From CAZDQL01 sp964507325 (lineage in GTDB: Bacteria; Planctomycetota; UBA1135; GCA-002686595): a DNA stretch of 64,000 nucleotides. The translations under genes were made by a program, and so were the position numbers. Each line of letters starts with the position of its first letter. Position 1 is the stretch's first letter. Below are positions 8,806 to 16,650 of the stretch, one piece after another. The notes beneath the pieces were generated by a model, which worked only from the letters and a program-made list of their open reading frames with translations, did not search any database and was not told the DNA's origin. The stretch covers positions 1 to 64,000 of the forward strand of contig CAZDQL010000005.1 in the NCBI GenBank assembly GCA_964507325.1, written 5' to 3'.

Positions 8806-9366
8806 TCAGACCTCCAGGATCTCGGTGGTCTTCTTGTCCTGGATGTCGCTGACCTTGCCCTCGAAGTCCTTGAGCAGGTCCTGGATGTCCTGGTGCAGGT
8901 CGTGGTTGACGTCCTCGGAGATCTTGCCCTTCTTGGCGAGCTGGTCCGCATCTTTGTTGGCGTCGCGGCGCACGTTGCGCATCGCGACGCGGCCCTCCTC
9001 GGCGATCTCCTTGGCCTTGACGGCGTACCTCTCGCGCTGCTCCCCGGAGAGGGGGGGCATGTTGAGGCGCACCACCTTGCCGTCGTTCTCGGGGCTGATC
9101 CCGAGATCGGAGCGCATGATCGCCTTGCCGATCTCCTCCAGGGCGGAGGGATCGAAGGGCTTGATCACGATCAGGCGCGGCTCGGGGATCGAGATCTGGG
9201 CCAGCTGGTTGAGGGGCGTGGGCGAGCCGTAGTACTCGACCCGGATGTTCTCGACGAGCCCCGAGGAGGCGCGCGAGGTGCGGATGTTCTTGAGCTGCTC
9301 CTGGGTGTGGGCCAGCGCCTTCTCCATGCGCCCGCGGGCGTCTTTCATTACCTGTTCGCTGCTCAT
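8806..9366 (-). CDS. frr: Ribosome recycling factor
   Basis: A 186-residue protein with the full RRF pattern: an N-terminal helix (MKDARGRMEKAL), RTSRASSGLVENIRVEYYGS, the domain II block PLNQLAQISIPEPR, and the C-terminal three-helix bundle ending KKTTEILEV. With EF-G it splits the post-termination ribosome for reuse. It is the last gene of the minus-strand cluster and starts 9 nt after pyrH, a conserved bacterial pair. High confidence. Confidence 0.98.
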   Translation of the reverse strand: MSSEQVMKDARGRMEKALAHTQEQLKNIRTSRASSGLVENIRVEYYGSPTPLNQLAQISIPEPRLIVIKPFDPSALEEIGKAIMRSDLGISPENDGKVVRLNMPPLSGEQRERYAVKAKEIAEEGRVAMRNVRRDANKDADQLAKKGKISEDVNHDLHQDIQDLLKDFEGKVSDIQDKKTTEILEV

Positions 9367-9375
9367 GGGTGGTTC

Positions 9376-10086
9376 CTAGCCTTTGATCAGGGTGCCCAGC
9401 TCCTCGCCGCGCACGACCCGCTCCAGGTTGCCCTCCTCGAAGAGGTCGAAGACGATCACCGGCAGGTCGTTCTCCATGCACAGACTGATGGCGGTGCTGT
9501 CCATCACCTCGAGCTGGCGTTCGAGGACCTGCATGTAGGTCAGCGCGCGGAAGCGCTCCGCGTCGGGATTGGTCTTGGGGTCGGAGGAGTAGACGCCGTC
9601 GACCTTGGTGGCCTTGAGCAGCACTTCGCACCCCAGTTCGTTGGCGCGCAGGGCGGCTGCCGTGTCGGTGGTGAAGAAGGGGTTGCCGGTCCCGGCGGCG
9701 AGCAGCACCACTCGCCCGCGCGCCAGGTGGGCCTCGGCGCGACGGCGCAGGAAGGGCTCGGCCACCTGGTTGATCTCCAGGGCCGTCAGAACGCGCGTGT
9801 CCACCCCCCGCTGCTCGATGGCGTCGGAGAGGGCCAGCGCGTTGATCACCGTCCCCAACATCCCCATGTAGTCCGCGTTGGCGCGGTGCCCGCCGAGGCG
9901 ACTGAACTCCGCCCCCCTCAGGATGTTCCCGCCGCCGCAGACCAGCGCCAACTCCACGCCCAGCCCGACCACGCGGGCGATCTGATCGGAGATCGCGGCC
10001 ACGGAACCGGGATCGATTCCGTGTCCGTTGTCGGGGGATCCCAGGGCCTCGCCGGAGAGCTTGAGGAGGATGCGTTGATAGGGCAT
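9376..10086 (-). CDS. pyrH: Uridylate (UMP) kinase
   Basis: A 236-residue amino-acid-kinase-fold enzyme that makes UDP from UMP and ATP. It has KLSGEAL near the N terminus, the GGGNILRG phosphate-binding loop, DYMGMLGTVINALAL, GTGNPFFTTDTAAALRA, and the ATKVDGVYSSDPK block characteristic of bacterial PyrH. Length matches the hexameric bacterial enzyme. Its position before frr is the standard order. The canonical tsf-pyrH adjacency is interrupted here by an EF-Ts paralogue. High confidence. Confidence 0.97.
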   Translation of the reverse strand: MPYQRILLKLSGEALGSPDNGHGIDPGSVAAISDQIARVVGLGVELALVCGGGNILRGAEFSRLGGHRANADYMGMLGTVINALALSDAIEQRGVDTRVLTALEINQVAEPFLRRRAEAHLARGRVVLLAAGTGNPFFTTDTAAALRANELGCEVLLKATKVDGVYSSDPKTNPDAERFRALTYMQVLERQLEVMDSTAISLCMENDLPVIVFDLFEEGNLERVVRGEELGTLIKG

Positions 10087-10181
10087 GGCGGTTCGCGCAG
10101 CGCGGCGTCAGACAGGATACGGCCGGAGGGGATCGGGATCCATGGCCGATGGAGGGGGGGGACCGGACTCGAGTCGGCTCC

Positions 10182-10796
10182 TCAACCCAACTCGAAGCGC
10201 GCGTAGGCCGCCACCCGCGTGCCCTCGCCCAACCGCTCCGCGAGCACCTCCCCCACCGTGCGCGCGGGATCGCGCAGCCAGGGGCGGGCACAGAGCTCGT
10301 CCGGATCGAAGATCTCCCTGGGTCCGTCGCTCTCCATGACCAGCAGGCCCGCGTGCTCCACCAGGATCTGCCCCGCCAACTGGAAGGCCACCGCGCCGAT
10401 CGCGTGCTCCCCCCCGGGTAGCGAGAGGGAGAGCAGCACGCCTCGCCGGGCGTCGGGGTGGATCCAGGCCCACACGATCCCCTCGGGGTTGATGAAGCGC
10501 GCCAGGCGCGCCACCCGCACCGGCTCCCCCACGCTCTCGGCGAAGCGCAGCTGGGCCTGCTCCACGGTGCCTCCGTCGTAGGACCAGTCCTGGCGGGCGA
10601 GCGCCTCCAGCCCCCGGGGGTTGCGCTCGAGCACGTGCCGACAGAGGCGGTCGGCGTAGTGCTCGAACTGCCCGCTGCGGGCCAGGGCCCGGCTGCGGCA
10701 GCGGACCGCGACCAGAGCCCCCGCCCTACCGTTGCTGGAGATGCGCGCTGCGACGCGGCCGTGGGGGGTCGCGGGGATGTCGTCGTGAACGCTCAA
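10182..10796 (-). CDS. Shortened EF-Ts paralogue lacking UBA, TDF motif and coiled coil
   Basis: A 204-residue protein that aligns along its length with the C-terminal two thirds of the adjacent tsf product. Matching blocks are GRVAARISSNGRAGALVAVRC (tsf: GRVAAKVAEDRRSGAMVSIAC), NPEGIVWAWIHPDARRG (NPEGWIAAYVHHDDKKG) and GEGTRVAAYARFELG (GDGTRVESFARFQVG). It lacks the N-terminal UBA-like domain that contacts EF-Tu. The catalytic CETDFV block is replaced by CRSRAL, and the roughly 30-residue coiled-coil insertion is missing. It therefore should not work as a normal nucleotide exchange factor. The start is uncertain: I use the TTG at 10796, just before the homologous region; no strong ribosome-binding site is visible. 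It lies between tsf and pyrH on the same strand. Function unknown. Confidence 0.75.
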   Translation of the reverse strand: MSVHDDIPATPHGRVAARISSNGRAGALVAVRCRSRALARSGQFEHYADRLCRHVLERNPRGLEALARQDWSYDGGTVEQAQLRFAESVGEPVRVARLARFINPEGIVWAWIHPDARRGVLLSLSLPGGEHAIGAVAFQLAGQILVEHAGLLVMESDGPREIFDPDELCARPWLRDPARTVGEVLAERLGEGTRVAAYARFELG

Positions 10797-10897
10797 GGGC
10801 AGGATCGGGCAGAATCCACCCGATGATAGCCCGCGGGGGCCGATTCCGCGCCCCCCCAACCCAGTCGAAACGGGTCTCTCGAAGAGAACTGGAGGGC

Positions 10898-11743
10898 TCA
10901 GCCCCCCACCTGGAAGCGGGCGAAGGACTCGACCCGGGTGCCGTCCCCCAGGGCGCTGGTCAGGGCCTTGGAGACGGAGATCCCGTCGTCCTTGATCCAG
11001 GCGCGGTCGAGCAGGGTGCTCTCGGCGAAGAACTTCTCGAGGCGGCCGGAGAGGATCTTCTCCTGGATCTCGGCCGGCTTGCCCTGCAGACCCTCGCGGA
11101 TGATCGCCTTCTCGCGCTCGACGAGGTCGGGATCGATCGAGTCGCGGTCCAATCCCGCGGGGGGGAAGACCACGATGTGCATGCAGAGGTCCTTCAGCGT
11201 GGAGGCCGCCTCCTCCGCCGAAGCGCCGGAGGTGACCGAGACCAGGGAGCCCTTCTTGTCGTCGTGGTGGACGTAGGCGGCGATCCAACCCTCGGGGTTC
11301 GAGAGGGCCCGGGCCTGATCGATCTTGATGTTCTCCCCCAGCTTGCCGATCAGCGCGGTCAGCGCGTCCGACACGGTCCCCCCCTCCTTCCAGGGCTGAC
11401 CCATGCAGGCCTCGGCGTCCGCGGGAGCGTGCTCGAGCACGTGTTCCGCCAGACCGCTGAGGAAGCCCTGGAAGTCGGGCGTGTTGGCGACGAAGTCGGT
11501 CTCACAGGCGATGGAGACCATCGCCCCACTGCGCCGATCCTCCGCCACCTTGGCGGCGACGCGACCCTCGCCCGTGCTGCGCCCCGCCTTCTTGGCGGCG
11601 GTCTTCAGACCGGCCTTGCGCAACTCGTCGAAGGCGGCTTCCAGGTCACCGCCGGTGGCGGTGAGGGCCTTCTTGCACTCCATCATGCCGGCGCCGGACT
11701 TCTCGCGCAGCTCGCGGACCATGCTCGCCGTGATCTCGGCCAT
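10898..11743 (-). CDS. tsf: Translation elongation factor Ts
   Basis: A 281-residue protein that releases GDP from EF-Tu. The UBA-like N domain (1-55) has VRELREKSGAGMMECKKAL. The core contains the CETDFVA motif, whose Asp-Phe pair disrupts the EF-Tu magnesium site. The second core half begins at NPEGWIAAYVHH. The coiled coil (about 205-240) contains LQGKPAEIQEKILSGRLEKF. The C-terminal module ends GDGTRVESFARFQVGG. It sits 147 nt downstream of rpsB, the universal bacterial pair, and 101 nt upstream of its shortened paralogue. High confidence. Confidence 0.98.
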   Translation of the reverse strand: MAEITASMVRELREKSGAGMMECKKALTATGGDLEAAFDELRKAGLKTAAKKAGRSTGEGRVAAKVAEDRRSGAMVSIACETDFVANTPDFQGFLSGLAEHVLEHAPADAEACMGQPWKEGGTVSDALTALIGKLGENIKIDQARALSNPEGWIAAYVHHDDKKGSLVSVTSGASAEEAASTLKDLCMHIVVFPPAGLDRDSIDPDLVEREKAIIREGLQGKPAEIQEKILSGRLEKFFAESTLLDRAWIKDDGISVSKALTSALGDGTRVESFARFQVGG

Positions 11744-11890
11744 GGCTGGTTCTCGTGTTCGGGGACGGGGTCCCGGGGGTTGGGGATCGGATCAGTGTGG
11801 GGCTTCGAATCGCGACGGCCGGGGCGCGCTCGCCTCCAGCCGTCGCGGTGTGTCCTCGATGGAGCGCGACTCGGTCGCGCGTCGCGGCTC

Positions 11891-12934
11891 CTACTTCTCC
11901 CCCTCGCCGGAGACCTTGGCCTCCTGGGCGGGCGAAGTTCCTTCGGCGGGCGGAGCCTCTCCATTGGGGGGAGCCGGCGCGGGAGGAGTCTCCTGCGCGG
12001 GGGCGGGCTCGGCGGGCGTTTCCGCGGCGGGAGGCGGTGTGGCCGGCGGGATCTCGTCGGAGGCAGCCGCCGGGGTGGGGGCACCCTCCGCGGGCGCGGG
12101 CTTCTCACCCGACTCCCCGCTCGCCTCGGGGGCGGGCTTGGGCCGGCGCTTGGGAGCGCGCTGGCTGCGGGTGGGGCGCACCTCGTCGGTGGCGGCCTCT
12201 TCTTCGCGCTTCTCGGCGTCGCCCATGGTGGCGGCGCTCTCGCGGTGCTGGTGCCAGCCCGCCTCGACCGATTCGACCAGGAAGTCGATCAGGAGCCGCA
12301 CCGACTTGAGGGCGTCGTCGTTGCCGGGCACGACGATGTCGACGCTGTCGGGGTCGCAGTCGGTGTCGAGCAGGCCGATGGTGACCACTCCCATCTTGCG
12401 CGCTTCGCGGGCGGCGTTGACCTCCCGCGAGGGGTCGACGACCACCATCGCGCCGGGCATCGTCGCCATGTCGCGGATCCCCCCCAGGTTGCGGGTGATC
12501 TTGCGCCGCTCCCGAGTGAGCGTGGCGACTTCTTTCTTGGTGAGCTTCTGCGCCTCGATCGCCACCTCGTCGATCGCCTCGAGCTCCTCGAGACGACGCA
12601 GCCGGGAGCGGATGACGGAGAAGTTGGTCAGGGTGCCGCCGATCCAACGCTCGGTGACGATCGGCATGCCGGTGCGCTCACCGGCGTCGGCGATGACGCC
12701 CTTCACCTGTCGCTTGGTGCCGACCCAGAGGACCGACTGCCCTTCGGCAGCGATGCGGAAGAGGAGGTTTCGCGCGCGCAGGATGCCGCGCATCGTCTGG
12801 CGCAAGTCGATGATGTGGATGGAGTTTTGGCGCCCGTGGATGAACGGGGCCATCTTCGGATTCCACCGCGACACGCGGCATCCGAAGTGAACTCCAGCCT
12901 CGATGAGCTGGGGGACGGAGATATCAGTGTCCAT
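11891..12934 (-). CDS. rpsB: 30S ribosomal protein S2 with long Pro/Ala-rich tail
   Basis: A 347-residue S2. Residues 1-230 are canonical: LIEAGVHFGCRVSRWNPKM, the coiled-coil region around residues 105-150, and GLLDTDCDPDSVDIVVPGNDDA near the end of the fold. The last 115 residues are a low-complexity extension rich in Pro, Ala and Glu, absent from E. coli S2 (241 residues) and probably disordered. ATG at 12934 is the family start; an in-frame ORF extends 20 codons further without support. First gene of the rpsB-tsf cluster; hairpins upstream could be leader elements. Confidence 0.96.
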   Translation of the reverse strand: MDTDISVPQLIEAGVHFGCRVSRWNPKMAPFIHGRQNSIHIIDLRQTMRGILRARNLLFRIAAEGQSVLWVGTKRQVKGVIADAGERTGMPIVTERWIGGTLTNFSVIRSRLRRLEELEAIDEVAIEAQKLTKKEVATLTRERRKITRNLGGIRDMATMPGAMVVVDPSREVNAAREARKMGVVTIGLLDTDCDPDSVDIVVPGNDDALKSVRLLIDFLVESVEAGWHQHRESAATMGDAEKREEEAATDEVRPTRSQRAPKRRPKPAPEASGESGEKPAPAEGAPTPAAASDEIPPATPPPAAETPAEPAPAQETPPAPAPPNGEAPPAEGTSPAQEAKVSGEGEK

Positions 12935-13324
12935 GAACGGATGAGACGGATGAGAAGCGCGATCCACGGGGGGAGGATCGCGGGGACGGCCCACGCGACC
13001 GCCTTGGGGCGCGACACCATGCTTTCTCGCCGGGCCACACCCCTGGCGGTGTGGCGCCGGTGGGAGATCGCCGGCGTCGCGGAATGGGACGGGAGTGGGA
13101 GGGCCCCGGTCGGGATCTCCCCCATCCCCGCGCGAAATGGGCCAGGAATTCTACTGGTGGCCTTGCCCGAGTCAACCGCGGGGCCCATGTGAGGAGGTTT
13201 GGAGGCCCGAATCCCGCGCTCCGCACGCGGTCCGATCGGCGCCAGGGGGGGGTGGACGGGGTAGACTTCGTCGGGATCCGGTTGCCTCCGGCGTCCCCTC
13301 TGGGCTCTCACCTCGCCGCACCCC
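12935..13324. promoter_or_regulatory. Divergent intergenic region with two hairpins upstream of rpsB
   Basis: This 390-nt stretch between rpsB (minus) and the diguanylate cyclase gene (plus) has no convincing gene. It contains an 8-bp hairpin GCCACACC / GGTGTGGC with a 6-nt loop at 13034-13055 and, overlapping its edge, CGCCGG / CCGGCG at 13055-13076 with a 10-nt loop. They lie about 100-140 nt before rpsB on the transcribed side. Many bacteria regulate rpsB through a structured leader bound by S2, so an autoregulatory leader is possible. That role is inference, and promoter elements are not clear. Confidence 0.35.
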
Positions 13325-14281
13325 ATGACCAGCCCTCCCCTGATTCTCGTCTGCGACCACCGCGGGGAGGGGCTGGCGGAGACCCTGCGCCCCCTGGCCT
13401 CGGTGGGTTTCCGGATCGAGGAGAGCCTGGGACCGGGGCAGACGCGGCTGGCGATCCGGCGCCTGGGGCCGAGCGTGGTCCTGATCGATCCCCTGGCGCG
13501 CGGTGGGGTGGCCGAGCTGGAGCTCCTCGAGCGGGCTCGAGGGAGTCGCCCCCTGCCGGTCCTGGTGGTGGCGGAGCCCTCCGATCCCCTGCCCGCGGTC
13601 CTGGCCGCACGCGCCCTCGGCGACGGCCCTTGGGACCTGATCTACCGCGGCGCTCCCCTCGAGGAGTACCTGATGCGCGTCGAGCAACTGCGCCGCGCCG
13701 TCCAAGGGCGGCTCGAGCTGGACGAGATGCGCTTCCAGGCCGTGCACGACGACCGCACGGCGCTCCTGCGGCCGATCCCCTTCGAAACGCGCCTGCGCGA
13801 GCACTTCTCCGCCGCCCAGCGTCACAGCTTCGACATGGCCCTGATCCTGATGGATCTCGACAGTTTCGGCCAGGTGAACAAGATCTTCGGCCACACCACC
13901 GGGGACCGGGTGATCGACCAGGTGGGGAGTGTGGTGCGCGAGAACCTGCGCGCCGAGGACGTCGGCGGACGGCTGGGGGGAGACGAGTTCGGCGTGATCC
14001 TGCCCTACACCCGGCGCGTCGACGCCGCGCGGGTGGTTCACCGCCTGCGGGACCAGGTGCGCGAGCTGACCGGTCCCGACGGAGACTCCGGCCGTGAGGT
14101 ACGGGTCGCCGCCAGCATCGGATTCGAGACCTACGACGGCTCCGACCTGGAGACGGTGGAGACCCTGCGGCGCCACGCCGAGGAGGCCCTGCGGCGCGCG
14201 AAGGAGATGGGAGGGGATTCCGCGGTGTACTTCCGCGCGGGGTCCCCGGAGGGCGCCGGCAGCGAAGAGACCAGCACCTAG
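13325..14281 (+). CDS. Diguanylate cyclase with receiver-like N-terminal domain
   Basis: A 318-residue cytoplasmic protein. Residues 1-125 resemble a response-regulator receiver fold: VLIDPLA holds an Asp near the phosphoacceptor position, but the usual switch Lys is replaced (YRGAP), so phosphorylation may not occur. Residues 150-310 form a GGDEF domain with an intact GGDEF signature and an RAED product-inhibition site five residues before it, as in feedback-controlled cyclases. It should make cyclic di-GMP. It stands alone between the divergent rpsB cluster and the por operon, with no EAL domain in the window. Confidence 0.88.
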   Translation: MTSPPLILVCDHRGEGLAETLRPLASVGFRIEESLGPGQTRLAIRRLGPSVVLIDPLARGGVAELELLERARGSRPLPVLVVAEPSDPLPAVLAARALGDGPWDLIYRGAPLEEYLMRVEQLRRAVQGRLELDEMRFQAVHDDRTALLRPIPFETRLREHFSAAQRHSFDMALILMDLDSFGQVNKIFGHTTGDRVIDQVGSVVRENLRAEDVGGRLGGDEFGVILPYTRRVDAARVVHRLRDQVRELTGPDGDSGREVRVAASIGFETYDGSDLETVETLRRHAEEALRRAKEMGGDSAVYFRAGSPEGAGSEETST

Positions 14282-14343
14282 CCGCAGCCCCCTTAGGGCT
14301 CAATCCCGGCGCGAGTAGGCCCAAAGTGGGGGTTGGACCAATG

Positions 14344-14381
14344 CGGTACGCCTTCCCTGTCCAAAGAGGGAAGGACGCCGC
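14344..14381 (+). promoter_or_regulatory. Extended hairpin upstream of the por operon
   Basis: A perfect 8-bp stem CCTTCCCT / AGGGAAGG (14351-14358 and 14367-14374) closes an 8-nt loop, and outer arms GCGG / CCGC extend it across small internal loops. It lies 63 nt after the diguanylate cyclase stop and about 30 nt before the por start. There is no T run, so an intrinsic terminator is doubtful. An operator or 5'-leader structure for the por operon is possible. Confidence 0.4.
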
Positions 14382-14409
14382 GCCCTCGCTCTGATAAAAA
14401 GTGCACGGC

Positions 14410-16650
14410 ATGAGCGACTCTTTAGAGATCCGTCTGCACGGCCGTGGGGGGCAAGGTGGGGTGACCTGCGCCAAGATCCTCGCTGCCTGCTACGCGCAGA
14501 TGGGCAAGTACGTGCAGACCTTCGGCGACTATGCGGGTGAGCGCTCCGGCGCACCGGTGGCGGCCTTCACGCGGGTCGATGACAAGCCGATCACCAACCG
14601 CAACAAGGTCTACAACCCCGATCACCTATTGGTCCTCGACCCGAGCCTGCTCGGAGCCACTGTGCTCCAGGGGCTGGCGCCAGGGGCACCCCTGCTCCTG
14701 AACACCACCGAGGAGCTGGAGGCCTTCGACGCAACGCTGGGTGCCTTCCAGCTGGCGACGATCGACGCCACGTCGATCGCGCGCAAGCACGGCATCGGCA
14801 CGCGTTCGGTCGTGATCGTCAACACGACGATCGCCGGGGCCTTCGCGCGCACCCACGACATCCCGCTGGAGGTCCTGGAGAAGACCTACGAAGGGCTCGG
14901 CTTCCAGAGCAACTTCCCGGCGGCGCGGGAGGCCTACGAGGTGGTGCGCGAGCGCCCGCCGATCGTGGTCGCCGGCGACGCCGACCAGGACGGTCGGGAG
15001 CAGGAGGCGGTGCGGGTCGGTGGCCGTGTGCCGGTCGATCCCCTGGCGGAGCACCTGGAGAGCCCCCCCACGGGACTCGAGACCGGCTCCTGGAGCAGCC
15101 AGCGCCCCGCCTACGTCGAGCAGCTCGCCCCCTGCAACGCCTGGTGTCCGGCGGGCAACGACGTGGTGCGCTTCGTCCAAGCGGTGCACACCAGCGGGGA
15201 GGCGGCGGCGGCCGAGATCCTCGGGTACTCGACACCACTGGCGGCGGTCTGCGGCCGGGTCTGTCCGGCGCCCTGCATGGAGGGCTGCAACCGCCGCGAG
15301 TACGACGGCTCGGTTCACATCCGCGGGCTCGAGCGCAAGATCGCCGAGCACACCCCGGTCGCCGTGCGCCAGGCGGGGAGCTCCGCCAACCCGCACCGCA
15401 TCGCGGTGGTGGGAGGTGGGCCCGCCGGCATCGCGGCCGCCTACGCCCTCGCCATGGAGGGGCACCGCGCGACGATCTACGACGGCGAGGAATCCCTGGG
15501 TGGCGTCTTGCGCACCGGGATCCCCGTCTACCGCCTGCCGCGGGAGGTCCTCGACCGCGAGATCTCCGACGTCCTGGCCCTCGGCGTCGAGGCGCGCCTG
15601 GGCGAGTTCCTCGACGGCGACCGCGTGGCCGCCCTGGCCGAGGAGTACGACGGGGTGGTGCTGGCCACCGGCCTGCAGTGGCTGCGGGGCCTCAAGGTCC
15701 CCGGCGCGGATCTGGAAGGCCTGGAGCAGGGCATCCAGTTCCTCCACCGCTTCAACTCCGAGGGCTGCGAGGGCACCCCTCTCTCGGGGCACGTGGTGGT
15801 GCTCGGCGGCGGCAACACCGCCATGGACTGCGCCCGCAGCGCCCTGCGCGCCGGGGCGTCCCGCGTCACCGTGGCCTACCGCCGGCGGCGGGAGGAGATG
15901 CCCGCCATCCGCGAGGAGATCGACGAGGCCGTGGAGGAGGGGGTCGTCCTGCTCCTGCAACGCCAGCCGGTCGCCTTCCACGGGGAGGGCAAGGTCGCGG
16001 GGATCGAGCTGGCCGAAGTGGTCATGGGCGAGCCGGACGATACTGGCCGCCGCAGCCCGGTGGTGACCGACGTCACCAGCCGACTCGACTGCGACGCGGT
16101 GCTCCTGGCCCTCGGCCAGGGCGCCGACCTCGACTTCCTGCCGGAGGGTTGGAAGCTCGAGGGGAGCACCGTCACTGCGAATGGCAAGCCCCTGCCGGTG
16201 GTCGCCGCCGGAGACCTGGCCACCGGCGACGGCACGGTCACCCACGCCATCGGCAGCGGACGCCGGGCGGCGGGGCTGGTCCTCCAGGCCCTGGGCGAGG
16301 AGGTCGAGGTCTTCGAACGCCCCGACCGCACCCGCGCCGTGCCGGCCACCGCCATCCGCCTGGACCACTGGCCGCGCGTCCCGGTGACGCGCGAAGGACA
16401 CGCCCCAGCGGAGACGCGGGTCGGGAACCTGGACGAGGTGAACCACGGCCTGGTCAACGGAGCCGAGGCGGCGCGCTGCTTCTCCTGCGGTCACTGCACC
16501 AAGTGCGACACCTGCCTGGTGTACTGCCCCGAGGGGATCATCACGCGCGCTACCAGCGGCTTCTACCGGGTGGACTCTGCGTACTGCAAGGGTTGCGGGG
16601 TCTGCGTCGAAGAGTGCCCCCGCCGGGCGATGGAGATGCATTCCCTATGA
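14410..16650 (+). CDS. Pyruvate:ferredoxin oxidoreductase gamma-GltD-delta fusion
   Basis: A 746-residue three-part protein. Residues 1-185 are the POR gamma subunit (IRLHGRGGQGGVTCAKIL). Residues 215-660 are a GltD-type module: an N-terminal cysteine cluster region (CNAWCPAG, CGRVCPAPCMEGC), an FAD-binding GGGPAG around 335, and an NAD(P)H-binding GGGNTAMD around 464. The C terminus (about 691-740) is a two-cluster [4Fe-4S] ferredoxin with CxxCxxCxxxC and CKGCGVCVEECP, equal to POR delta. The fusion could pass electrons between pyruvate oxidation and NAD(P)H without free ferredoxin. ATG at 14410 is preferred; an in-frame GTG lies at 14401. The stop overlaps porA (ATGA). Confidence 0.9.
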   Translation: MSDSLEIRLHGRGGQGGVTCAKILAACYAQMGKYVQTFGDYAGERSGAPVAAFTRVDDKPITNRNKVYNPDHLLVLDPSLLGATVLQGLAPGAPLLLNTTEELEAFDATLGAFQLATIDATSIARKHGIGTRSVVIVNTTIAGAFARTHDIPLEVLEKTYEGLGFQSNFPAAREAYEVVRERPPIVVAGDADQDGREQEAVRVGGRVPVDPLAEHLESPPTGLETGSWSSQRPAYVEQLAPCNAWCPAGNDVVRFVQAVHTSGEAAAAEILGYSTPLAAVCGRVCPAPCMEGCNRREYDGSVHIRGLERKIAEHTPVAVRQAGSSANPHRIAVVGGGPAGIAAAYALAMEGHRATIYDGEESLGGVLRTGIPVYRLPREVLDREISDVLALGVEARLGEFLDGDRVAALAEEYDGVVLATGLQWLRGLKVPGADLEGLEQGIQFLHRFNSEGCEGTPLSGHVVVLGGGNTAMDCARSALRAGASRVTVAYRRRREEMPAIREEIDEAVEEGVVLLLQRQPVAFHGEGKVAGIELAEVVMGEPDDTGRRSPVVTDVTSRLDCDAVLLALGQGADLDFLPEGWKLEGSTVTANGKPLPVVAAGDLATGDGTVTHAIGSGRRAAGLVLQALGEEVEVFERPDRTRAVPATAIRLDHWPRVPVTREGHAPAETRVGNLDEVNHGLVNGAEAARCFSCGHCTKCDTCLVYCPEGIITRATSGFYRVDSAYCKGCGVCVEECPRRAMEMHSL

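Noticed and set aside
10182..11288. Reading the EF-Ts paralogue as a 368-residue protein
   Set aside because: The extra 164 N-terminal residues are an off-frame reading of tsf; homology starts only near 10760.
10823..13192. A 789-residue plus-strand open frame over tsf and rpsB
   Set aside because: It is the antisense shadow of two certain ribosomal/translation genes and has no domain.
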